A stretch of DNA of 37,494 nt from Nemertoderma westbladi (Eukaryota > Xenacoelomorpha > Nemertodermatida > Nemertodermatidae): assembly GCA_032718475.1 (NCBI GenBank), contig JAUCBJ010006909.1, forward strand, positions 1-37,494. The letters run 5' to 3'. Below the pieces are notes generated by a model that did not search any database, was not told where the DNA came from, and saw only the letters and a list, made by a program, of their open reading frames with translations. The position numbers and the translations under genes are program-made. Positions 21,424-29,344 of this stretch are shown here, one piece after another. Position 1 is the stretch's first letter. Every line of letters begins with the position of its first letter.

Positions 21424-21503
21424 CACTTACTAGGATTCGAACTCGATACCTACTACACGAATTTCCAACGCTTAACCGACTGAGCTACTGAACCACTTGA
21501 ACA
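21424..21503 (-). other. decayed tRNA-like / SINE-head sequence
   Basis: On the minus strand, TAGCTCAGTCGGTTAAGCG is a good box A and GAGTTCGAATCCT a good box B at tRNA spacing. The T stem (TCGAG/CCTAG) and the anticodon stem do not pair, so this is not a working tRNA; more likely a pol III promoter fossil. It lies just upstream of the minus-strand CCAAT/TATA promoter. Confidence 0.45.
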
Positions 21504-21950
21504 ATGTTATACAAATAGATATGGTAAATGCAAATGAGGACTTAATGTAATCTTTATAGCAAAGTTAATTCGAACAAAATAAAATTTTGAAAATCCACGG
21601 CATTTATAGAATATAATTCTATACCGCTCCATGAAAACAGGATATTATCGTGCATAAAATATACGGTTTTCACCAATACTAAATCAAATTATGGAATACT
21701 TGGGACGTACTTACATATTTACAAATTAAATCTCAACAATAATACCTTTACATAATAATTCGATACAAAAATAATTACAAATTCAAACTTTACGTATTTA
21801 AGGCTTTATTAAGTAAGTACAATATAAATCTAAATTAAATTCACCAAAATAAATCTATTGCATCTCAAATATTGCATAAATTCAAACAATCACAAATACA
21901 AATACTACTTAAATATAAAACAAATTGCATAAGTTCGGAATAAATCACAA

Positions 21951-21970
21951 GAAAGGCTCACAAGTCTTCC
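21951..21970 (-). repeat. 20-nt near-palindrome, copy 1
   Basis: GAAAGGCTCACAAGTCTTCC on the plus strand; two changes from the consensus centre CTCGCGAG. Confidence 0.75.
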
Positions 21971-22413
21971 GTCTGTTCTTGCCTTTTATTTACTGTGAAT
22001 ACAAATACTGCTTCTTTATAAAATATAAATTGCATAATATTCGAAACAATAAATGGCGTAAGTTTGGAATGACTACAAATATAGCACTTTCTAAATATAG
22101 ATCTTTCTAAATGTAAATCTTTACTAAATATAGATATAAACTGCATAAGTTTAGAACAATATAAACTCTTTAGGCATCTCAAATATAAAATATAAATCTT
22201 TCAAATATAAATTCCTTCTAAATATAAAATTTTCTAAATTTCAAAATTGGAACAATACAAATACATAAATTTTGAATAATATAAATTGCATAAATTTAGA
22301 ACAATATAAATTGCATAAATTTAGGGCAATATAAATTTTAAACAATTCAATTTATATAAAAAATTACACGAACAATACAAAGAAAAACAATACATAAGAT
22401 AAACAATTCATAA

Positions 22414-22433
22414 GAAAGGCTCACGAGTCTTCC
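22414..22433 (-). repeat. 20-nt near-palindrome, copy 2
   Basis: GAAAGGCTCACGAGTCTTCC, one change from consensus; flanked like copies 1 and 4 by AAG on the left and a CRTY-type pyrimidine stretch on the right. Confidence 0.8.
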
Positions 22434-22505
22434 GTCCACTCCTTCCTTCCCCACTTGTGAGTTCTGAGTTCGGAATAATTAGTCCTTTCAAATATAACAC
22501 TTTAT

Positions 22506-22763
22506 TTACCGCTTAGCTGATCGGGCTCTGCCGCGTCCTCGAAAACTGCGTATCGGTGATTTAGCTCGTGATATGGGATTTGTGGGGCGAGTCACTGGTT
22601 TACTTTGGACGTTGGGAGATGGTACGACTATTTCCTCACATATTCGTCTCTTAGTTATCCCAAATCCTCTTCCAATTCCTCGTGACCGATCGGTTGTATC
22701 TACCGCTGGTAAAATGTCTGGGAAGCGGACGACGCAGACCCAAGAGAAGCTTGCGCCCCCTTT
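22506..22763 (-). CDS. possible -1 frame C-terminal extension of the gag-like ORF
   Basis: In the -1 frame after AAAAGGGGG (minus strand of 22756-22764) an 86-codon frame runs to TAA and encodes DTTDRSRGIGRGFGITKRR and RSFRGRGRARSAKR, an Arg/Gly-rich tail such as nucleic-acid-binding gag ends have. In the zero frame the site reads CAA AAG GGG, so A-AAG-GGG allows a -1 slip with good re-pairing. An alternative is a simple indel. Not proven. Confidence 0.3.
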   Translation of the reverse strand, partial: KGGASFSWVCVVRFPDILPAVDTTDRSRGIGRGFGITKRRICEEIVVPSPNVQSKPVTRPTNPISRAKSPIRSFRGRGRARSAKR

Positions 22764-25597
22764 TGATCAGCTGGTATATGTCCCGATCCTCCTTGCGGTT
22801 CTCTGGGAAGCGAAACCGTATCACGAGTAATTCGAATAGTCGGTTCGTTTCCCCTTCGTTCTTCAACATTGATAGTTTTCTTTAATTGTTGGCCCACTTT
22901 CTGAACCCTTATGAACCTATGCTGTCCGCCCTCCCGAGGGTGACGTGCAGACGGCGCGACCGGAGTAGCTGGTATGTTGGTCGCCTCTAGGACCTCCTCT
23001 TCCTCGAATACGCTCACTCGTATACGTTTATGGTAGAACGCGGCTCGGTACGCCCATGCGACGGTTAACCAAGCTCCCTTGTTCCGCTTTTCCATTCGGA
23101 AACGATCAAATTCACCATAGGTGATACGATTAACGACTTTCTGGAAATTCCATGTATTCTTATTGTCAGGGTGTATCTGTAACAAGTATTCGCGCACAAC
23201 TCGAAATCCACTATCGTGAGGCAAAATATCAACTACCTCGATGAGTTCGTCATATTGTGGCATAGCGGAGATATATCCTTCCGACATCATAGTTTGGGGA
23301 TTTACTGCCCAAAATCCAAGATGCGCTCTCATCGGGAATCGTCTTCTTTGTGCCGATACATGTTCGTCAGCTAAATCTTCCCAATCATCAAATAGTTTTC
23401 GCACGAGTTTTACAGATTTGTGTTCGTAAGGTATGTCTCGCAATTGGCATTCAGATGCTCGATGTCCCTTTATATTGCAGTATGTGCATTGAGCCATAAA
23501 TCTCCAGCAAGTATAAAATGTATGGAACCCTTGATCTCCACACCATCCACAGATTAGTTGAGTCGTAGTAATGTGCTTTCCACTGCACTTTGTCGAATGA
23601 TGTCCAGCGACGCCACATTTACCACACATCGTATTAGCAGGGTACCACACTCGCTCATATATAAGATCTCCAATGGGTCGAGCGCTTCCTCCCACACTAT
23701 AGTCATAATCGTCTGGATCGATAGGTTGGTATGTTTCAGAAGGTTGTATGCAAACTACAGCATCTGTTGCTTCTAGTTGTCGAATCTCCGTCTGAGATTT
23801 CTTCGGGAGGTTCCTTTCAATCTCAAGAAGTTCCTCTAAAGGATCGTCAATGATCGTTGTTACTTCGAAATCATCACCTAAGTGACCGATAGGCGCACGC
23901 GTCTGCCGTGATTCGTCCGTAAGCTCCACGATACGTTCTCCTTCATAGGGTAACAATGTAAACATAGATGGTCTTTCGATAAGAGATCCCGCACAGCGAA
24001 GATACACGTCTCGAAATATACTAAATCCTGCTCGAGTGAAGGCATTACACTGAGCGTCGGAATTGTAGAAGGGTTCGAGAAACCGTCTAAACACATCGGT
24101 ATGAATTCTCCCTTCCGCGTAGAATATATGATCTTCTCCGAGACAAAGTGGATGTCTTTTAAGAGTCCGAGACACAATGTCGGCGACTAAGCAAACATTC
24201 ACTGATGACTCTACCGCTAAATAATATTGTAGTACCGCTCTTGGAGGTGAAGTAATAGCCCAATATACGCATCCTATCCATTTGAGCTGTGATTCAAACT
24301 CGTTTATATCTGGAGTATCACCTTCTCCATACGTTTCGATATACTTTGTTCTTTTACTTTCCTTGTAATCCCAATTAAACATCAAATAGGAAATGTATCC
24401 AGTTCCGGTTTTCTGAGTATCATACTCACGGAAGTATCCTTGTTCTATAGACCACAGTATAAGAGGTCCGGTGTCGACGTAAGGTGTCGGTAATCGGTCA
24501 TCACTGTCCGACATGCCGGCGAAGTCGCTAATTAAGTCCTCTCTTACTCCTGATCCAATCTTTACAACAGTTTTATCTAAAATCATATTTCTCACCATCT
24601 TTGGTAACATTCTAGCATCGATATTGCAAGCCTGGTCCATCTTCTTTACTATATTAGTGATGAAATGGTGCCGCTTGGTAGTTCCTGGAGTTATCTGCAT
24701 TTGCTTGTCGCTCCTTTGTCTACTGAAAACGTGCAAAACTCCGCCTGCCGCTCTAATTTGTATAGTCTTGGAGGTTAGACTCTGCTGATGGCTGCCGCCC
24801 TCGTTGTCATAAAACATGTAACCATTTTCCTGAAACGATCTAAACGTCCTATTCCATTCGTCCAATAATTCTTCCGAAGGTTGCCAAATCTTCTCTATGT
24901 CTTTCTCGTCCTCGAAACGAATGACTTTACCTTGCCAGTCCGCAGCGATATCTGTATCCGACTCAAAGGTTCCTGTTCCAATCCATAAGCGAATTGTTTT
25001 GGTTAAATATCCTTTCAGGTTACTCGGAGCTATATCAGCGCCAGCTCTATCCAGTTCCCTAAAGTCTTGAATATGAGGCGGAACATTATGCACGACCTTT
25101 TGTGTAATATGTCTACGTAAATCATATATCTTAACCATATCGCTTAGAACAACTGCAGGAAGAAACTCTAAGTTTGAAATGATTTCCGGATGATCCACAA
25201 TAGGTATTTCATACGTCGTATCTTGTCGAACTGGTATACTAATAGGGAAATTGAGTGTCGTACTCAATGGTTTCGTAGTCGAAGTACTATACGGTTGCAT
25301 TTCTCTTGTCCTTTCCGGAGATGCAATCTGTAGTCTCTGAATAACGTTTTGAGCAAAGTTTATACTTTCGAAAACTTCCAGTGTCATCTCCTTAGCTGAA
25401 GTTTGATCGTGTGACGTCCAATGGTAAGGTAGGCTCGCGAGTCTTCCGCCCCATTCTTCCATCTCACCTTTCTCGAAAGCCTTGTAGGCTCTGTATAGGC
25501 TAAGAGCTTCTTTCTTTTCGCGGGTTGACTGAGTCGCCTCGTCCAGTGTAAGTTCAAATACATCGGGTTCAACAACCTTAGGTGGGTAAACGACAAT
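22700..25597 (-). CDS. gag-like zinc-knuckle protein, main part
   Basis: Open for 965 codons after an in-frame TAA (25600-25598), the first ATG being at 25462 (MEEWGGRLASLPYHW). Counting from that ATG, residues 613-672 hold three zinc knuckles: CGKCGVAGHHSTKC (CX2CX4HX4C), CGWCGDQGFHTFYTC (CX2CX5HX4C, one residue longer) and CTYCNIKGHRASEC (CX2CX4HX4C). The rest matches nothing I recognise; residues 1-600 are mixed alpha/beta with no membrane segment, and the C-terminus is basic and Pro/Ser-rich. Zinc knuckles and its place in a retroelement argue for a gag- or ORF1-type RNA-binding protein. The 45 codons between TAA and ATG read as ordinary protein (KVVEPDVFELTLDEATQ), so the split looks like one stop inside a longer protein. 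Confidence 0.6.
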   Translation of the reverse strand: MVVYPPKVVEPDVFELTLDEATQSTREKKEALSLYRAYKAFEKGEMEEWGGRLASLPYHWTSHDQTSAKEMTLEVFESINFAQNVIQRLQIASPERTREMQPYSTSTTKPLSTTLNFPISIPVRQDTTYEIPIVDHPEIISNLEFLPAVVLSDMVKIYDLRRHITQKVVHNVPPHIQDFRELDRAGADIAPSNLKGYLTKTIRLWIGTGTFESDTDIAADWQGKVIRFEDEKDIEKIWQPSEELLDEWNRTFRSFQENGYMFYDNEGGSHQQSLTSKTIQIRAAGGVLHVFSRQRSDKQMQITPGTTKRHHFITNIVKKMDQACNIDARMLPKMVRNMILDKTVVKIGSGVREDLISDFAGMSDSDDRLPTPYVDTGPLILWSIEQGYFREYDTQKTGTGYISYLMFNWDYKESKRTKYIETYGEGDTPDINEFESQLKWIGCVYWAITSPPRAVLQYYLAVESSVNVCLVADIVSRTLKRHPLCLGEDHIFYAEGRIHTDVFRRFLEPFYNSDAQCNAFTRAGFSIFRDVYLRCAGSLIERPSMFTLLPYEGERIVELTDESRQTRAPIGHLGDDFEVTTIIDDPLEELLEIERNLPKKSQTEIRQLEATDAVVCIQPSETYQPIDPDDYDYSVGGSARPIGDLIYERVWYPANTMCGKCGVAGHHSTKCSGKHITTTQLICGWCGDQGFHTFYTCWRFMAQCTYCNIKGHRASECQLRDIPYEHKSVKLVRKLFDDWEDLADEHVSAQRRRFPMRAHLGFWAVNPQTMMSEGYISAMPQYDELIEVVDILPHDSGFRVVREYLLQIHPDNKNTWNFQKVVNRITYGEFDRFRMEKRNKGAWLTVAWAYRAAFYHKRIRVSVFEEEEVLEATNIPATPVAPSARHPREGGQHRFIRVQKVGQQLKKTINVEERRGNEPTIRITRDTVSLPREPQGGSGHIPADQKGAQASLGSASSASQTFYQR
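25428..25447 (-). repeat. 20-nt near-palindrome, copy 3 (inside an ORF)
   Basis: GGTAGGCTCGCGAGTCTTCC; lies in the gag-like frame and encodes GRLASLP on the minus strand, seven codons after ATG 25462. Confidence 0.8.
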
Positions 25598-26326
25598 TTA
25601 TCCCGCCTTTGGTCCAGTCATAGCGAATGAATGATATGGATTCGATAAAGGATACCCTCCTTCCTGGTAGCGTAGTTGTTGATGGTTCGAACACCTCGCC
25701 AATATCGGTTCGGGATTTTCCTTATTTAAACGCATCGGAATCGCATTTTGTTGTTCGCGCATACAAGCACCGCATTGATAATAAAGTTTATAAACTGAAA
25801 ATGCTTCCTTTGTTTCTCTATCGTCCCCTCGAGTTCGTCTGTAAAGATGCATTCCATCGAATTCATCGCGTACCGCAGGCATAGGTTCATGCGCCTTCAG
25901 GTATTGCATGGTATGATACAAACGACTAATTTCGGTATCGGGATCTTCGCTAATATCTCCCATATCACATAAAGCGTCGTACGGGTAAAGTTCATTGAAG
26001 GTTTTGCGTAAACTTTCGATTCTTTCATTTAACGCATTTTGCCTTCTCTTTAATACGTTCGAGTCAGATTTAGTCTTTGCGAGTTTCGCTGTACTTTCTG
26101 ATAAATCCTTTATTCCAAATATGGTGTAGTCTTTAGCTCCAAACCGTTCGAATGGCGCTGCTGCTTCCTCTTGGATATCATATCCCCATCTCGGCTCTCC
26201 ATGTATCCCCTTCGCCATTATTTGAGGTATGGTTACATAATCATTACTACTAGAGGGAATACAACAGAGTTTATTGTTAGTTGTGAGGAGATGTGAGAGT
26301 TTTCGTTTGCCCTTTTGGCTCGACAA
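25598..26326 (-). CDS. N-terminal part of the gag-like ORF, before an in-frame TAA
   Basis: 242 codons ending ...SFAMTGPKAG and TAA; the main part 25597-22700 continues in exactly the same frame. The frame opens after TAG and the listed first codon is TTG, so the likely start is the ATG of MAKGIHGEPRWGYDIQEE (codon 38, at about 26215). Visible features: a short helical, basic segment (LKRRQNALNERIESLRKTFNEL) that may be a coiled coil, and CGAC...CSNH near the end, a possible zinc site. No family recognised. It follows the integrase ORF after 550 non-coding bases. Confidence 0.55.
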   Translation of the reverse strand: MSSQKGKRKLSHLLTTNNKLCCIPSSSNDYVTIPQIMAKGIHGEPRWGYDIQEEAAAPFERFGAKDYTIFGIKDLSESTAKLAKTKSDSNVLKRRQNALNERIESLRKTFNELYPYDALCDMGDISEDPDTEISRLYHTMQYLKAHEPMPAVRDEFDGMHLYRRTRGDDRETKEAFSVYKLYYQCGACMREQQNAIPMRLNKENPEPILARCSNHQQLRYQEGGYPLSNPYHSFAMTGPKAG

Positions 26327-26573
26327 CGCTCTAACCTCCTACCCATAGCCTAAGATCTAGGGTTTCTTTAATGACACGCTGTTTCTTATCTAAAAGTTTT
26401 GCCGAAACAAAAACGAATTTGGGCTAAACTGGCTGTGAGTCTAAAATACTCACTTTTTGATCCCAAACTATTATCAGAAAATAAGCAATCAAGAATTAGT
26501 AATAAATATAGGGAAGTCTATTATTTGACGTAACTTATTAAAACAAGACCGTGTAAAATTTAATTAAATTTAA

Positions 26574-26593
26574 GAAAGGCTCGCGAGTCTTCC
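26574..26593 (-). repeat. 20-nt near-palindrome, copy 4 (intergenic)
   Basis: GAAAGGCTCGCGAGTCTTCC, the consensus form, between the integrase ORF and the gag-like ORF. Confidence 0.85.
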
Positions 26594-26730
26594 ATTCTCT
26601 TGTTTCTCTAATTTTAAGTTCCACCCGACTGTACCCTGAAATCTATTCACTGGAGAAAATTTTAAAAATTTTTCAAATCCAAATTGGATTGTCTAAAATT
26701 TCGAAAATGTCTCAATATTGTGAGTTCCAA

Positions 26731-26826
26731 GTAGAATTCCATTTCTTATACCTACAAATCCCGCTCCTATGTGACACATAAGGGTACTACCCTCAATGTT
26801 CACATATAAAGACAATGGAATTCTAC
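26731..26826. repeat. nested inverted repeat behind the integrase stop
   Basis: Perfect 12-base arms GTAGAATTCCAT (26731-26742) and ATGGAATTCTAC (26815-26826) enclose further pairing words (TATGTGACAC / GTTCACATA) and the centre AGGGTACTACCCT. Lies 55 bases downstream of the integrase stop on the minus strand; could be an RNA 3'-end structure or a small foldback insertion. Confidence 0.75.
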
Positions 26827-26880
26827 CGCTGTCCTTACTACAGTGTACAGGTACGTGGAAATCTATTTGTAAACTCCTTA

Positions 26881-29163
26881 CTATTTACTAACAGTAGTTG
26901 GAGACTTGTAATCTCCAGACTTGTTTCGCGTCTCTTCAAGAAGTACGAGACGTTGAGTCAGTCTGTCTACTGTACGACCGTCAATTGTCCGTACCGTCAC
27001 AGTTCTTGTCACTCCATCCATAGATGGATGTGTGTCTAAAATTACACCTGTTATCCAGAAGCGTCTTTTTAGATTCACTTCTGCTAACAGCACGTGATCT
27101 CCCACTCTTAAAGCGCGAGTTTTGTTGTACCAAGCAGTTCTGGCAGAAATAGAGGGCAAATAATGGTTTTGCCATATTTCCCAGAATTTGTTAGCTAGTA
27201 GTTGCGTGATTTTCCACGCTTTTCTACCGTAGCTATCGCCTTCTATTGGAATAGAAATAGGCGTTAATGTGGTCGGTGCCTGAATAAGCAGGTGTGCCGG
27301 TGTTAAAGCAAACTGGGATTGTTTGTCATCGGGTACTAATACTATTGGTCTAGTATTTAGTATTGCCTCGATTTCAACAAACAATGTTGTCAGTTGGTCG
27401 TCTGTCAAGATGTGGTTTACTGGAATTACTTTCGCCATGGCTGTTTTTATAGATCTAATCAATCTCTCCCAGACTCCGCCTCTCCATGGACTATCTGGAG
27501 GATTAAACTTCCAAACAATCTTGTAAGGACGTAGTTCGTTTGAGATTTGATCATGATCTAATTTCTTAAAGGCTCTAGCAATTTCATTTCGAGCACCAAC
27601 AAAGTTTGTACCTTGGTCTGAGTACAAGCATTTTACTAGTCCGCGTCTAGCGATAAATCGCCACAATGCTAGTATAAAAGCGTTGGTGGAAAGATCCATC
27701 ACACGTTCAATATGAACTGCCCTACTGGACATGCATGTGAAAATCAGTCCCCAGCGTTTCACTAGTATACGTCCACGTTTCGTATGTATGGGACCAAAGC
27801 AGTCAATTCCAGTCTCTGTGAAAGGTGGTCTGAATGCCTGTAGTCGTGCTTGTGGAAGTTCACTCATTTCTTGGGTACTTATTCTAGAATGTACCTTCTT
27901 ACAAATAATACACATACGTGTCACTGAACTTAACGCTTTACTGGGTCTAATTAATACAAATCTTGTACGTAAGTAGGAAAGACAGTGGTGTCTTCCAGCG
28001 TGTTTAAGATGTAAGTGTGCATCCAGTATCATTGCACGTTGTAATTCGTGATGTTGCGGTATTATTATCGGGTATCTAAAATCAGTATTAAAGTCAATGT
28101 TTTGAAGCCGAGATTTATGACAAATTAAGCCATTATAAATTATCGGACTCCAACTCAATATTGGTGACGACTTGATTGGTTGACCTTGACTTATGGATGT
28201 GAATTCGCGTGCGAAATATCGCAATTGGTAATGGCGAATTAATTTAATTTCACATCTGTCAATCTCAGTCAATGTGAGTCGACGTGTAAAGTCGCATTTG
28301 CCTTTAACGTATTGTACAAAACGTACAATCCATGCTAATTTTCGGCACGCGTTGGTCCAAGAATCTGTCAGGTTTACAATGCGGTCGACGTAAGTATTTA
28401 TGACGTCATCAGGTAAGTCAATGGAGAATTTGGAAGGTTTTGTTTTACTAGATAGGCCCACGAGTCCGCCGGTAAGAATTCCCTTGTTGACTGTTGATCC
28501 GTCCGGGTCTACAAGTAATTTGTCTTTCTTCGTCTTCTTACCTTGATTGTCAGTATCTTGTAAGTCGATCCCTAATGGTGGTTTTAACTCTATGGGATCA
28601 CTGGGTTTAGGTAAACTTATTTCTGTGCCGATATTAATCCCAGGTCTCACTGTAGGTTGTAAGGTTGGTATGTTTCTTGAGCGTAAAGTAACACCTGTAT
28701 TTATATTTGCGTAGGTACTACCCACATCTGTAATACATGAGGTTTCACTGTACTTATGGTTACTCAAGGGTGTCAAATTTGGTAGTTTGTCAATAGAAGG
28801 CCGCTCCAATAGGGAAACTGCGGCTTTACTATGTGTTAGTGTGTTACTAGTGTCTGGTAGAACATCTTGTGATATGTCTGGTAAAATGTTTCGCGGAACT
28901 TCCGGCGAAACGTCTAGTGACATGTCTGGCAAAATGTCTGGTTGACCGTCTGGTAACGTGTCTGGTTGACCGTCTGGCGATACGTCTGGTAACATGTCTG
29001 GTTGACCGTCTGGCGATACGTCTGGTTGAGAAAGGCTCGCAAGTCTTCCTGCCTTAATTTTGTGAGTTATATTCTTCCATATCGCCTTTGGTTTCTTCTT
29101 AAGTTTCACCGTTGTCCTTTTCTTTGCTTTACCTTTTGTTACGGTATATGGCGCTGTATCCAC
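26881..29163 (-). CDS. BEL/Pao-type integrase ORF without reverse transcriptase
   Basis: 760-codon minus-strand frame. Residues 1-40 are Lys/Arg-rich; 47-105 are a run of (D)VSPDGQPDxLPD-type repeats; about 106-260 unrecognised. From about 262 it follows the BEL/Pao pol end: linker (LTDSWTNACRKLAWIVRFVQ), zinc-binding H...H-C...C (HLHLKH...CIICKK, about 383-421), then the DDE core with D454 (TGIDCFGPI), D516 (LYSDQGTNFVGA) and E566 (PWRGGVWERLIR), and a C-terminal DUF5641-like tail (about 653-742, NHYLPSISARTAWYN, VLL). All catalytic residues are present and there is no internal stop. Oddities: RT and RNase H are absent on this strand; the first codon is GTG behind an in-frame TAA, the first ATG being at codon 57, so the true start could be that ATG or an upstream exon. 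Confidence 0.8.
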   Translation of the reverse strand: MDTAPYTVTKGKAKKRTTVKLKKKPKAIWKNITHKIKAGRLASLSQPDVSPDGQPDMLPDVSPDGQPDTLPDGQPDILPDMSLDVSPEVPRNILPDISQDVLPDTSNTLTHSKAAVSLLERPSIDKLPNLTPLSNHKYSETSCITDVGSTYANINTGVTLRSRNIPTLQPTVRPGINIGTEISLPKPSDPIELKPPLGIDLQDTDNQGKKTKKDKLLVDPDGSTVNKGILTGGLVGLSSKTKPSKFSIDLPDDVINTYVDRIVNLTDSWTNACRKLAWIVRFVQYVKGKCDFTRRLTLTEIDRCEIKLIRHYQLRYFAREFTSISQGQPIKSSPILSWSPIIYNGLICHKSRLQNIDFNTDFRYPIIIPQHHELQRAMILDAHLHLKHAGRHHCLSYLRTRFVLIRPSKALSSVTRMCIICKKVHSRISTQEMSELPQARLQAFRPPFTETGIDCFGPIHTKRGRILVKRWGLIFTCMSSRAVHIERVMDLSTNAFILALWRFIARRGLVKCLYSDQGTNFVGARNEIARAFKKLDHDQISNELRPYKIVWKFNPPDSPWRGGVWERLIRSIKTAMAKVIPVNHILTDDQLTTLFVEIEAILNTRPIVLVPDDKQSQFALTPAHLLIQAPTTLTPISIPIEGDSYGRKAWKITQLLANKFWEIWQNHYLPSISARTAWYNKTRALRVGDHVLLAEVNLKRRFWITGVILDTHPSMDGVTRTVTVRTIDGRTVDRLTQRLVLLEETRNKSGDYKSPTTVSK
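28860..29025 (-). repeat. coding repeats (SPDGQPDxLPD) in the integrase N-terminus
   Basis: GTCTGGTTGACC, GTCTGGCGATAC and GTCTGGTAACAT words alternate on the plus strand and keep the reading frame, giving Asp-Pro-rich repeats on the minus strand. Probably a flexible linker that varies in copy number. Confidence 0.75.
29030..29049 (-). repeat. 20-nt near-palindrome, copy 5 (inside the integrase ORF)
   Basis: GAAAGGCTCGCAAGTCTTCC, one change from consensus; encodes GRLASLS on the minus strand just before the Asp-Pro repeats. Confidence 0.8.
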
Positions 29164-29165
29164 AG

Positions 29166-29240
29166 TATTAGTCCGTTATGCAGTATGCAATATTAGTCCG
29201 TTATACTGTACGTAATATTAGTCCGTTGTGCAGCATAATA
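29166..29240. repeat. three tandem 25-bp units TATTAGTCCGTT...
   Basis: Units 29166-29190, 29191-29215 and 29216-29240 each start TATTAGTCCGTT and then diverge (ATGCAGTATGCAA, ATACTGTACGTAA, GTGCAGCATAATA). They lie directly upstream of the minus-strand integrase frame and could be promoter elements. Confidence 0.8.
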
Positions 29241-29344
29241 TTTTAGATAAGGCATAATAACGCAGTGGTATTTAGGTAGGGAAATCAAAACGCCCATATA
29301 TTTTGCATCCATTCATTTTGTATAGTATGTAGCCCTACCTACGT

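Larger units (their letters stand above)
21540..22480. repeat. AT-rich degenerate ATAAATTGCATAA repeats
   Basis: About 0.9 kb in which AATATAAAT and ATAAATTGCATAA(A/G)TTT recur many times with drift, clearest at 22260-22340. It separates the minus-strand gag-like ORF from the LTR-like region and holds two copies of the 20-nt near-palindrome. No gene seen. Confidence 0.6.

Noticed and set aside
21424-21503. A functional tRNA gene on the minus strand
   Set aside because: Boxes A and B are good but the T and anticodon stems do not pair.
24465-24480. Asp-Thr-Gly in the gag-like protein as an aspartic protease site
   Set aside because: The context (PTPYVDTGPLILWS) lacks the hydrophobic lead and the Ser/Ala that normally follow, and no second flap or Gly-rich motif was seen.
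25384-25596. 70-codon minus-strand frame bridging the two halves of the gag-like ORF
   Set aside because: It is in another frame; the correct continuation across the TAA is in the same frame as both halves.
29002-29196. Short plus-strand frames over the integrase N-terminus
   Set aside because: Shadows of the Asp-Pro repeat codons on the other strand.
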